A stretch of DNA of 10,397 bases. It comes from RGIG1959 sp964564305 (GTDB lineage Bacteria > Bacillota > Clostridia > Oscillospirales > Acutalibacteraceae). Of this stretch, positions 1 to 5,662 are shown one piece after another; the first letter of the stretch is position 1, and the number at the start of each line of letters is the position of its first letter. A model generated the notes under the pieces. That model was not told the origin of the DNA. It saw only the letters and a list, made by a program, of their open reading frames with translations, and made no database searches. A program made the translations under genes and the position numbers. The stretch covers positions 1-10,397 of the forward strand of contig CAZMAM010000041.1 of assembly GCA_964564305.1 (NCBI GenBank). Reading direction: 5' to 3'.

Positions 1-166
1 ACACGCATTCATCGATTCAGGACGAGAATTTGCTTATTATGCGGTGTTGCCTTAAACTTTATTCCATGGTTAATTAAGTAATTATACAAGTAATTCGAAA
101 GAAAATACAAATTTAATTGCATAATGTCCTCCCATGCTTGAAAAACAAGACCGTACATTCCGCATT
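1..166. other. AT-rich non-coding left edge
   Basis: No convincing gene is seen between the window edge and the Fic stop codon. The stretch is AT-rich apart from one copy of the dispersed repeat end at 40-54. No clear hairpin followed by a T-run was found directly after the Fic stop codon on the minus strand. Confidence 0.6.
40..54 (+). repeat. Dispersed 15-bp repeat end
   Basis: The 15 bases TGCGGTGTTGCCTTA are identical to the copy at 7214-7228 and differ by one base from the right end of the palindromic element at 9587-9765. The partner end, if any, would lie left of the window or has been lost, because the preceding 39 bases do not resemble the element interior. Confidence 0.75.
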
Positions 167-1240
167 TTATTCTCTTCTGGCAAGATCAATCAGCTCAGCA
201 AAATAAAATGTTTTGCCCCGCTTTCTGTCGTCGCCAAGAAGAATGTGTTTCTGCTCCAGCGCATTTAAATAACGAACTGCCTGTCCATGAGACACGGACA
301 ACTGATCCTCCAAAAGATATGCATTCAATATGGGATGTGTAAACAGGCATTCGATAATCTCATCAAACTTAGGACTGTTGATACATTCCTTCACCACATC
401 TTTCGTTTTAGTATACAACGCGTTCAATGAATCAATATATCCGATATGTTTTATGGTTTGCTCAGAGACTTTACGCAAAAAATATTTTATCCATTCACTG
501 AGAGAATTTGTCCGCGAATCGGTAAGCATACGATAATAAACAGCTTTGTCCATATTAATTGCTTCACTGATATAGAAAAAAGGGAAATTGATTACACGAG
601 CCTTATAAAGGTAAAGACTGATCAACACACGCCCAATACGTCCGTTTCCATCGGAAAACGGGTGGATCGATTCAAACTGTGAATGTATCATTGCCGCCTT
701 AATCAGGGGATTAACATGATCGTTCGTACCATTCATAAAAGAGAGCAGTTCATCCATATATTTCTTCGTTTCTGATGCAGCCGGGGGAATATAAACGACT
801 ACCCCGGAAGAGCTTTTAATTTGATTGTCTTTTAGCTTATATTTTCCAAGAGTCTTCTCCAAACCGGGCGCAATAATGTCGGTCATCATATATGTATGTA
901 ATTGTTTAATAAATGAATGTGTAAATTTTCCTGAGCGAAGATACTCAGCACCATAAATAAGAGTTTGTATATGATTCCTGACTTCCAACCGAATTCTTTC
1001 ATCGCTGGATTGATTGCTGATCTCGCTTTTTAAGACATCCGTTATTGTGGTTTGTGTTCCCTCAATATACATTGATGAAACAGCTTCTTTTCGCTGAAGC
1101 ATCGGAATGAGAATAGCGTTAAATTGATACGAATCGATTTTTGCTTCTAATACTCCAAGATTTTTTGAGGCATTTGCCAATTCGTTTACGAAGTATCCGA
1201 TGTCAAAATCGTTTATACGGTCATGAATATATTCCAACAT
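167..1240 (-). CDS. Fic family protein (AMPylase-type, N-terminally inhibited)
   Basis: This 357-residue protein carries the Fic active-site motif HPFSDGNGRIGR at residues 193-204. His193 is the expected catalytic base, and the GNGR stretch binds phosphate and metal. Such enzymes usually transfer AMP from ATP to a hydroxyl side chain of a target protein. Residues 40-70 fit the Fic_N region and contain SMYIEG (56-61), which matches the (S/T)xxxE(G/N) inhibitory helix. Glu60 would therefore keep the enzyme silent until released, as in class II Fic proteins. The flap lies near residues 143-153, and residues 285-350 look like a winged helix (LSVSHGQAVRYL region), suggesting DNA binding or autoregulation. 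The ATG start has AAGGAGG seven bases upstream. The gene is visibly more AT-rich than thrS or the BREX genes, which hints at transfer. The target is unknown; the family call is firm. Confidence 0.93.
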   Translation of the reverse strand: MLEYIHDRINDFDIGYFVNELANASKNLGVLEAKIDSYQFNAILIPMLQRKEAVSSMYIEGTQTTITDVLKSEISNQSSDERIRLEVRNHIQTLIYGAEYLRSGKFTHSFIKQLHTYMMTDIIAPGLEKTLGKYKLKDNQIKSSSGVVVYIPPAASETKKYMDELLSFMNGTNDHVNPLIKAAMIHSQFESIHPFSDGNGRIGRVLISLYLYKARVINFPFFYISEAINMDKAVYYRMLTDSRTNSLSEWIKYFLRKVSEQTIKHIGYIDSLNALYTKTKDVVKECINSPKFDEIIECLFTHPILNAYLLEDQLSVSHGQAVRYLNALEQKHILLGDDRKRGKTFYFAELIDLARRE

Positions 1241-1269
1241 ACGAAGTCCTCCTTTGGATTAGCAAATTC

Positions 1270-1298
1270 ATTATAGCATATCGGAAAGTCTTTGTCAA
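1270..1298 (-). promoter_or_regulatory. Consensus sigma-A promoter for the Fic gene
   Basis: On the minus strand a perfect -35 box TTGACA (1293-1298) and a perfect -10 box TATAAT (1270-1275) are separated by exactly 17 bases. The start codon follows about 30 bases downstream of the -10 box, leaving a short leader that holds only the ribosome binding site. So strong a promoter in front of a Fic enzyme implies repression, probably through the adjacent palindrome. Confidence 0.92.
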
Positions 1299-1299
1299 T

Positions 1300-1338
1300 A
1301 ATTAACGTGCATCTTTATTAAAAAGATGCACGTTAATT
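1300..1338. repeat. Perfect 17-bp inverted repeat, likely operator
   Basis: The arms at 1300-1316 and 1322-1338 are exact reverse complements of 17 bases around the 5-base centre ATTAA. The palindrome begins one base upstream of the -35 box of the Fic promoter, a position suited to a dimeric regulator. It has no T-run that would make it a typical terminator on the minus strand, and thrS already has two hairpins upstream of it. The Fic protein has a C-terminal winged-helix-like region and could itself be the regulator, but that is inference. Confidence 0.85.
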
Positions 1339-1420
1339 GAAAACAGACAAACTTACAAAATCCTCTTGACAATCCCTTGCCTGAACGGGCAGGATCCCGA
1401 ATAACCCGGAAGTACGCTGA

Positions 1421-1470
1421 AAAATAAAAGCAGCACCGCGTAAAGACCGCCGCTTTTGTGCGATGCTGCC
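1421..1470 (-). terminator. Second hairpin terminator after thrS, built from the dispersed repeat
   Basis: On the minus strand GCAGCATCGC (1469-1460) pairs imperfectly with GCGGTGCTGC (1439-1430), and the T-rich run TTTTATTTTT (1430-1421 side) follows. The left arm with its flank reads GGCAGCATCGCACAAA, close to the repeat end GGCAACACCGCACAAAG. The right arm resembles the opposite end. This appears to be a short or decayed copy of the dispersed element, now acting as a back-up terminator. Confidence 0.65.
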
Positions 1471-1482
1471 AAAGATTTTGCC

Positions 1483-1528
1483 AAAAAAAGATAAAAGGTT
1501 ATCGCCGCCGGAATTTTCCGGCGGCGAT
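1483..1528 (-). terminator. Rho-independent terminator of thrS
   Basis: Immediately after the thrS stop codon the bases 1501-1528 form a perfect 13-bp GC-rich stem (ATCGCCGCCGGAA and its complement) around a two-base centre. On the minus strand it is followed by AACCTTTTATCTTTTTTT. This is a strong intrinsic terminator for the minus-strand thrS transcript. Confidence 0.93.
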
Positions 1529-1531
1529 GGT

Positions 1532-3466
1532 TTACTGAATGGCTTTTGTTTCGATTTCGCGCCGCGCCATTTCCAAAAACGCTTCCGGCGTCATGGTTCC
1601 CAAATCACCCCGCGAGCGGTGACGCACCGAAACGGTTCCCTCTTCCGCTTCCCGGTCTCCGATAATCAGCATATAGGGAATTTTCTGCACTTGAGCCTCC
1701 CGAATTTTGTATCCCACTTTTTCGGGCCGAAGATCCGTTTCCGCCCGCAGACCGGCTGCCTGAAGCTTTTGAAAAACGGCCGTTACCGCCTGTTCCTGCC
1801 GCTGAGAAATCGGCATCACCCGAACCTGCTCGGGCGCGAGCCACAGCGGAAACGCGCCGGCGTATTTTTCTATCAGCAGCGCGAGTGTTCTCTCGTAGCA
1901 CCCGATGGAGGTGCGATGAATAATATATGGGTTCTTTTTGGTTCCGTCGGCGTCGGTATACTCCATACCGAATTTTTCCGCCAGCATCTGATCGATTTGG
2001 ATGGTAATCAGCGTATCTTCCTTGCCGTGGACATTTTTAATCTGAATATCCAGTTTCGGGCCGTAAAACGCCGCTTCCCCGATACCGACCCGGTAGGGAA
2101 CCTGAAGATCGTTGAGGATTTTCTCCATCGCGCCCTGCGCCTCATCCCATTGCTGAGGCGTTCCGATATATTTTTCGCGGTCGTTGGGATCCCACTGGGA
2201 AAACCGGTAGGTGACGTCATCGTACAGCCCTAACGTTTGCAGCATAAATGTGCACAGTTCCAAACAGCTCTTAAATTCCTCTTCCAGCTGATCCGGCCGG
2301 CACATCAGGTGGCCTTCCGAAATGGTAAACTGGCGCAAACGGATAAGCCCGTGCATTTCTCCGCTTGCCTCGTTGCGAAACAGCGTAGAGGTTTCGTTAT
2401 ACCGAAGCGGCAGATCGCGGTAGGATCGCGCACGGCTGAGATACGCCTGATACTGAAACGGACAGGTCATCGGCCGAAGCGCGTACACTTCTTTATCTGT
2501 CTTTTCGTCCCCCAGCACAAACATCCCGTCTTTATAATGATCCCAATGCCCGGAAAGTTTATACAGATCGCTTTTGGCCATAAACGGCGTTTTGGTCAGC
2601 TGCCACCCGCGTTTTTGTTCCTCGTCCTCCACAAACCGCTGCAGCAGCTGAACGACCCGCGCCCCTTTGGGCAGAAGGATAGCGAGCCCCTGACCAATGA
2701 GATCGGAAGTGGTGAACAGTTCCAGTTCCCGGCCGAGACGGTTGTGATCCCGTTTCTTGGCCTCTTCGCGTCTGGTCAGATCTTCTTCCAGCATAGCGGC
2801 CTTGGGGAAGGAAACGCCGTAAATGCGCCGCAGCATTTTATTTTTCGCGTCTCCGCGCCAGTACGCTCCGGTGACGCTGAGCAGCCGAAACGCTTTTACC
2901 CTTCCGGTATCCGGCAAATGCGGCCCGGCGCACAAATCGGTAAATTCGCCCTGAGTGTAAAACGAAATGTCTTCCCCCTCGGACAAATTTTCAATCAGTT
3001 CCCGCTTATACGGTTCGTCCCGCATGAGAGCAAGCGCTTCATCCTTCGGCAGGGTAAAGCGTTCAATCGGCAGGGCCTCTTTCACGATTTTCTTCATTTC
3101 CGCTTCGATAGCGGAAAGATCCTCCTGCCCCCAGCCGCCGTCGTAATCAAAATCGTAATAAAACCCGTTGTCTATGGCCGGGCCGATCGTGAGCTTCGCC
3201 TGCGGGTACAGCCGTTTTACCGCCTGTGCCAGAATGTGTGAAGTGGTGTGCCAATACGCTTTCGCGCCCTCTGGATCGTCAAAGGTGAGAATCTCCAGCG
3301 AATCACCGTCGGCAAGCGGCGTGCGCAAATCGGCCGTTTTCCCGTTGATTACGGCGGCACACGCCGCCCGATACAGCCCCATGGAAATATCCCGGCAGAC
3401 ATCCAGCGCGGTAACGCCCTGTGCCGTTTCGCGAACATCTCCGCCTTTGAGTACAATACGCATCAT
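1532..3466 (-). CDS. thrS: Threonine--tRNA ligase
   Basis: Cytoplasmic class II aminoacyl-tRNA synthetase that joins threonine to tRNA-Thr. From the start chosen here it is 644 residues, the normal length. Domains in order: an N-terminal TGS domain (about 1-62); the editing domain with HxxxH (His73, His77) and CAGPH (Cys179, His183); the catalytic core (about 245-540); and the anticodon-binding domain (about 545-640). The zinc ligands are visible as Cys335 (RPMTCPF), His386 (SEGHLMC) and His517 (IIHRTSIG). Motif 2 contains FRNEASGEMHGLIRLRQF. The reading frame runs further upstream to 3562, but that part translates the T-box and terminator, so it is rejected. The ATG at 3466 has AAGGA five bases upstream; the next ATG at 3463 is an equally possible start. 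Expression is set by the T-box leader. Confidence 0.98.
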   Translation of the reverse strand: MMRIVLKGGDVRETAQGVTALDVCRDISMGLYRAACAAVINGKTADLRTPLADGDSLEILTFDDPEGAKAYWHTTSHILAQAVKRLYPQAKLTIGPAIDNGFYYDFDYDGGWGQEDLSAIEAEMKKIVKEALPIERFTLPKDEALALMRDEPYKRELIENLSEGEDISFYTQGEFTDLCAGPHLPDTGRVKAFRLLSVTGAYWRGDAKNKMLRRIYGVSFPKAAMLEEDLTRREEAKKRDHNRLGRELELFTTSDLIGQGLAILLPKGARVVQLLQRFVEDEEQKRGWQLTKTPFMAKSDLYKLSGHWDHYKDGMFVLGDEKTDKEVYALRPMTCPFQYQAYLSRARSYRDLPLRYNETSTLFRNEASGEMHGLIRLRQFTISEGHLMCRPDQLEEEFKSCLELCTFMLQTLGLYDDVTYRFSQWDPNDREKYIGTPQQWDEAQGAMEKILNDLQVPYRVGIGEAAFYGPKLDIQIKNVHGKEDTLITIQIDQMLAEKFGMEYTDADGTKKNPYIIHRTSIGCYERTLALLIEKYAGAFPLWLAPEQVRVMPISQRQEQAVTAVFQKLQAAGLRAETDLRPEKVGYKIREAQVQKIPYMLIIGDREAEEGTVSVRHRSRGDLGTMTPEAFLEMARREIETKAIQ

Positions 3467-3497
3467 GTGTTTCCTTCTTTCCCAAAAGGTGTGCCCG

Positions 3498-3537
3498 AAA
3501 ATAAAACGCTTCGCCCCCAACAAAGAGGGACGAAGCG
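3498..3537 (-). terminator. Regulated terminator of the thrS T-box
   Basis: On the minus strand CGCTTCG...CCC and GGGG...CGAAGCG (3537-3507) form a GC-rich stem with a small loop, followed by TTTTATTTT (3506-3498). It sits directly downstream of the antiterminator core and is the off-state structure of the riboswitch. Confidence 0.93.
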
Positions 3538-3796
3538 CAATACTTCGTGGTTCCACCCGCATTCGGCGGCAAAGCCGCCCTCATTCGGCAGGATAACGGC
3601 GCCACCCGTCGCAAATTATCCGCAAAAGCGGTTCATTTGCGCGCTCCGAGGCGGTAACGCAAGCTCTCCCTTTTCCGCTGTGCCGCTTTCAGCCCGCGGC
3701 GGCACTCTCTGTCCGGCCGGAAAGAAAAAAGGGCGTGTCCTCTTCTCCGCTTTATCTGAACTGAAGCAAACCCGCATACCCATTCCCTGCGGTGCT
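3498..3796 (-). promoter_or_regulatory. T-box riboswitch (tRNA-Thr) controlling thrS
   Basis: The leader between the thrS promoter and gene has T-box hallmarks on the minus strand. The AGAGAG motif (3710-3705) is followed by a hairpin with arms TGCCGC and GCGGCA. Further on, GCGT-TACCGC-CTC pairs around a specifier loop in which ACC (3655-3653) reads as a threonine codon; the opposite strand AGAAGAGGACACGC supplies GAG and ACGC. Next come a variable hairpin region, the T-box/antiterminator core GGGTGGAACCACG (3558-3546) and an overlapping terminator. Uncharged tRNA-Thr should stabilise the antiterminator and switch thrS on. The specifier assignment rests on pairing by eye; the T-box itself is clear. 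Confidence 0.95.
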
Positions 3797-3802
3797 GCCT
3801 TA
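3788..3802 (+). repeat. Dispersed 15-bp repeat end fused to the thrS promoter
   Basis: TGCGGTGCTGCCTTA differs from the copies at 40-54 and 7214-7228 by one base. It directly abuts the -10 box of the thrS promoter, so the first transcribed bases lie in the repeat end. The bases next to it (ATTCCCTGCGGT on the plus strand, overlapping the repeat) are also shared with the interior of the palindromic element near 9686-9697. Confidence 0.7.
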
Positions 3803-3831
3803 AGTATACCCGCCAAAGCAGCGATTGTCAA
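3803..3831 (-). promoter_or_regulatory. Sigma-A promoter of the thrS leader
   Basis: Minus-strand TTGACA (3831-3826) and TATACT (3808-3803) are separated by 17 bases, a near-perfect sigma-A promoter. Transcription should begin near 3796, giving a leader of roughly 330 bases before the thrS start codon, which fits a full T-box element. Confidence 0.92.
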
Positions 3832-3856
3832 GCAATTTTTCCGCAATGATGCCCGG

Positions 3857-3888
3857 CGGCGTTTCGCGCCGAACCGGCCGTTAGGCCG
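3857..3888. other. Two small GC-rich hairpins downstream of the EF-hand gene
   Basis: CGGCG/CGCCG (3857-3871) and CGGCC/GGCCG (3875-3888) are two short perfect stems in the space between the EF-hand gene stop and the thrS promoter. They could slow or end the minus-strand transcript of the small gene, but no T-run follows them, so an intrinsic terminator is not supported. Confidence 0.35.
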
Positions 3889-3928
3889 AAAGCATCTTAC
3901 CGCGGCGAACGCAGAGCCCCCGCGCGTG

Positions 3929-4132
3929 TTACTTGCGGTTTTGATTGGGATCCTGCGGCTGCGGTGAATTGTTTGGCTGTTCGGACCTGCGTCTCCTTTT
4001 TCTTCCGAAACCATCGAACAGCTCGAAAGCCATAAACATTTCCATCATGTCGGTTGAACCGTTTCCGTCAAAATCAAAGAGGTCATCGTCAAAAAGGCTG
4101 CCGTCGACATCTTCGCGAAAATCCCGTTTCAT
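3929..4132 (-). CDS. Small acidic protein with an EF-hand-like calcium loop
   Basis: A 67-residue protein starting MKRDFRED. Residues 22-33, DFDGNGSTDMME, match the spacing of the 12-residue EF-hand loop: Asp at 1 and 3, Asn at 5, Gly at 6, Glu at 12. Position 8, usually hydrophobic, is Thr. The loop is flanked by short acidic and hydrophobic helices, then a basic KRRRR run and a Pro/Gln/Asn-rich tail. No signal peptide or membrane segment is seen, so it is probably cytoplasmic. The ATG at 4132 is preferred because AGAGGGAT lies just upstream; an upstream in-frame ATG at 4186 would translate the 15-bp tandem repeat. It has its own promoter at 4211-4239 and is likely monocistronic. A single EF-hand usually pairs with another, so dimerisation is possible. 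Function is unknown. Confidence 0.75.
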   Translation of the reverse strand: MKRDFREDVDGSLFDDDLFDFDGNGSTDMMEMFMAFELFDGFGRKRRRRSEQPNNSPQPQDPNQNRK

Positions 4133-4143
4133 GGTTATCCCTC

Positions 4144-4173
4144 TTCTTTCCGAACAAATTCTTTCCGAACAAA
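4144..4173. repeat. Tandem 15-bp duplication in a 5' leader
   Basis: TTCTTTCCGAACAAA occurs twice back to back (4144-4158 and 4159-4173) between the predicted promoter and the start codon of the EF-hand gene. On the minus strand each unit contains GGAAAGAA. Copy number may vary between strains. Confidence 0.85.
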
Positions 4174-4210
4174 TTTTTGCCGTCATCCCGTTACCCGTGA
4201 CCGCGAGTGT

Positions 4211-4239
4211 ATTTTATACCATCGCGTACCGGATTGCAA
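4211..4239 (-). promoter_or_regulatory. Probable promoter of the EF-hand gene
   Basis: Minus-strand TTGCAA (4239-4234) and TAAAAT (4216-4211) are 17 bases apart, an acceptable sigma-A promoter. It lies between the desulfurase stop codon and the small EF-hand gene, which suggests that the small gene is transcribed separately from the BREX-linked genes. Confidence 0.6.
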
Positions 4240-4267
4240 GACAGAACATAAGAGAAAAAACAAAAAA

Positions 4268-5380
4268 TCATTTCAGCACATCAATTAGGGCTTTGGCCAC
4301 CTCCGCCGCGTCCTCTTCCCGATTCAGCGCGCCAAAGGTAATGCGAACGGTACCCCGGGCATACTCGTCGGGGACACCGATTGCGCGAATCACATGAGAA
4401 ACCTGTGTTTGAACGGAATCACAAGCCGATCCGGTAGAAATGCAGATGCCTTTGAGATCGAGCCGGTGCATCAGCAATTCTCCCGAGGCGTTTTGAATCG
4501 ATATATTGATATTGCCCGGAACATGTTCCTTTGCGCCGTTTCGGATATATTTTATCCCCGACGCGTTCAGCGTGCGGATAAAAATATCCTCCATTCGGCG
4601 CAGGCGGCCGGCGACCTCCCGCATCCGCGCGCAGCTTTTTTTCAGCGCGCAGGCCATAGCCACCAACGCGGGCACATTTTCGGTTCCTGCCCTCATGCCT
4701 CTTTCCTGAGCGCCTCCGTGCGCATAAGGAGCCAATCCGACCCCATTTTTGACGTACAGAAAGCCGGCGCCCTTTGGCGCATGGAATTTATGTCCGGACG
4801 CGGACAGCATATCAACGTTCAGCGCCCGAACATCCACGGGAATATGGCCGAGGGCCGCAACGGCATCTGTATGAAATACGGCGCCGTATTCATGCGCCGC
4901 GGCGGAGAGCTCGGCAACCGGTTCCACCGTTCCGATTTCATTGTTGACCAACATAACGGAAACCAGCCCGGTTTCTTCGGTCAGCGCGCGCTTTAACGCC
5001 TCCGGGGAAACCGTCCCGCGGGAATCGACCGGCAGATACGAAACCGGAAAGCCCTGCTTTTCGATGGCCGCGCAGGTATTCAGCACCGCATGGTGCTCGA
5101 TTTGATCGGTGACGGTTTTCCTCCTGCGGCGAACGTTGAGAGAGCCCTTAATCGCCCAATTATCCGCCTCTGTACCTCCGGATGTAAAGAAGATTTCCTG
5201 CGGAGAGGCATGAATACACTCGGCAATCACGGCACGCGCCTGTTCCAGCGCCTTTTTGGGCATACGGGAAAATGCGTACAGCTGTGAGGCGTTGGCGTAA
5301 TTTTCCATTAAATAAGGGCGCATCGCTTCAAACGCATCCGGGTCCAGCCCGGTGGTCGCCGCGTTATCCGCATAAATCAC
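4268..5380 (-). CDS. Cysteine desulfurase (NifS/IscS class), next to the BREX genes
   Basis: A 370-residue pyridoxal-phosphate enzyme that takes sulfur from L-cysteine as an enzyme-bound persulfide and leaves alanine. Visible landmarks: DNAATT near the N-terminus, TSGGTEADN (66-74), His97/98, the cofactor-binding Asp172 (HTDAV), the PLP lysine Lys198 in SASGHKFHAPKG, RAGTEN (230-235), and the catalytic cysteine Cys320 in STGSACDS. The Gln that normally follows in HTDAVQA, which contacts the cofactor, is Ala175 here. The start is GTG at 5380 with GGGAGGTGA seven bases upstream; no better ATG exists nearby. It starts 69 bases after the small Cys protein, without an obvious terminator between, so it is probably in the brxL operon. 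No thiI or iscU follows. Its partner could be a PAPS-reductase-like BrxP, by analogy with DndA and DndC, but it could also be a housekeeping enzyme. Confidence 0.95.
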   Translation of the reverse strand: MIYADNAATTGLDPDAFEAMRPYLMENYANASQLYAFSRMPKKALEQARAVIAECIHASPQEIFFTSGGTEADNWAIKGSLNVRRRRKTVTDQIEHHAVLNTCAAIEKQGFPVSYLPVDSRGTVSPEALKRALTEETGLVSVMLVNNEIGTVEPVAELSAAAHEYGAVFHTDAVAALGHIPVDVRALNVDMLSASGHKFHAPKGAGFLYVKNGVGLAPYAHGGAQERGMRAGTENVPALVAMACALKKSCARMREVAGRLRRMEDIFIRTLNASGIKYIRNGAKEHVPGNINISIQNASGELLMHRLDLKGICISTGSACDSVQTQVSHVIRAIGVPDEYARGTVRITFGALNREEDAAEVAKALIDVLK

Positions 5381-5449
5381 GGCCGGTCACCTCCCAACTT
5401 CCGGCAAATATCGAATCCGCCAATCTTCGGCCCGTTTTATTTTCGAGCC

Positions 5450-5662
5450 CTAATCGAATAAAGTACAGCCGCTTTCTTTAAATTCCTCGATTTTATCCAC
5501 AATATCCTGCTCTTCGGCACCGAGATATTCGGCAAGGCACGGCAGACAGTAAAACCGAGTGGCCTCGGGATCAATCAATTTGAAATTAATGCCTATCTCA
5601 TTCCGGCTCAGCGCCGGCTTCCCGCATGCCGCGCAGGAAACGGATTTTGCAGGTTTTTTCAT
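5450..5662 (-). CDS. Small Cys-x-x-Cys protein coupled to brxL
   Basis: A 70-residue protein with CAAC (Cys10, Cys13) and CLPC (Cys39, Cys42), a spacing that fits a zinc ribbon or a redox/metal site, plus a fifth cysteine (Cys66) near the C-terminus in SGCTLFD. Residues 50-63 (EEQDIVDKIEEFKE) look like a charged helix. There is no signal peptide or membrane segment. The start codon overlaps the stop codon of brxL as ATGA (5659-5662), so translation is probably coupled. The cysteine desulfurase follows 69 bases later. I do not recognise a named family. The placement between a BREX gene and a desulfurase, together with the cysteines, makes a persulfide carrier or a small accessory factor conceivable; that is inference only. 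A zinc-binding regulator is an alternative. Confidence 0.8.
   Translation of the reverse strand: MKKPAKSVSCAACGKPALSRNEIGINFKLIDPEATRFYCLPCLAEYLGAEEQDIVDKIEEFKESGCTLFD

Noticed and set aside
1300..1338. Rho-independent terminator at the Fic palindrome
   Set aside because: The stem is AT-rich and no T-run follows on the minus strand; the position next to -35 fits an operator better.
1463..3241. Long plus-strand open frames opposite thrS (256 and 334 codons)
   Set aside because: They are antisense shadows of thrS, with low-complexity-like composition and no recognisable domains.
3467..3562. N-terminal extension of thrS by 32 codons
   Set aside because: It translates the T-box antiterminator core and terminator; the start at 3466 gives normal family length, E. 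coli-like numbering of His73/His77, and has a ribosome binding site.
3248..3967. Plus-strand frame of 239 codons across the thrS leader
   Set aside because: It runs antisense through the T-box, promoter and terminator, and its composition is not protein-like.
3616..4014. Minus-strand frame of 132 codons over the T-box leader and the EF-hand gene end
   Set aside because: It overlaps the structured leader and promoter, and is out of frame with the better supported EF-hand gene.
4268..4290. Intrinsic terminator after the cysteine desulfurase
   Set aside because: A T-rich run follows the stop codon on the minus strand, but no convincing stem precedes it.
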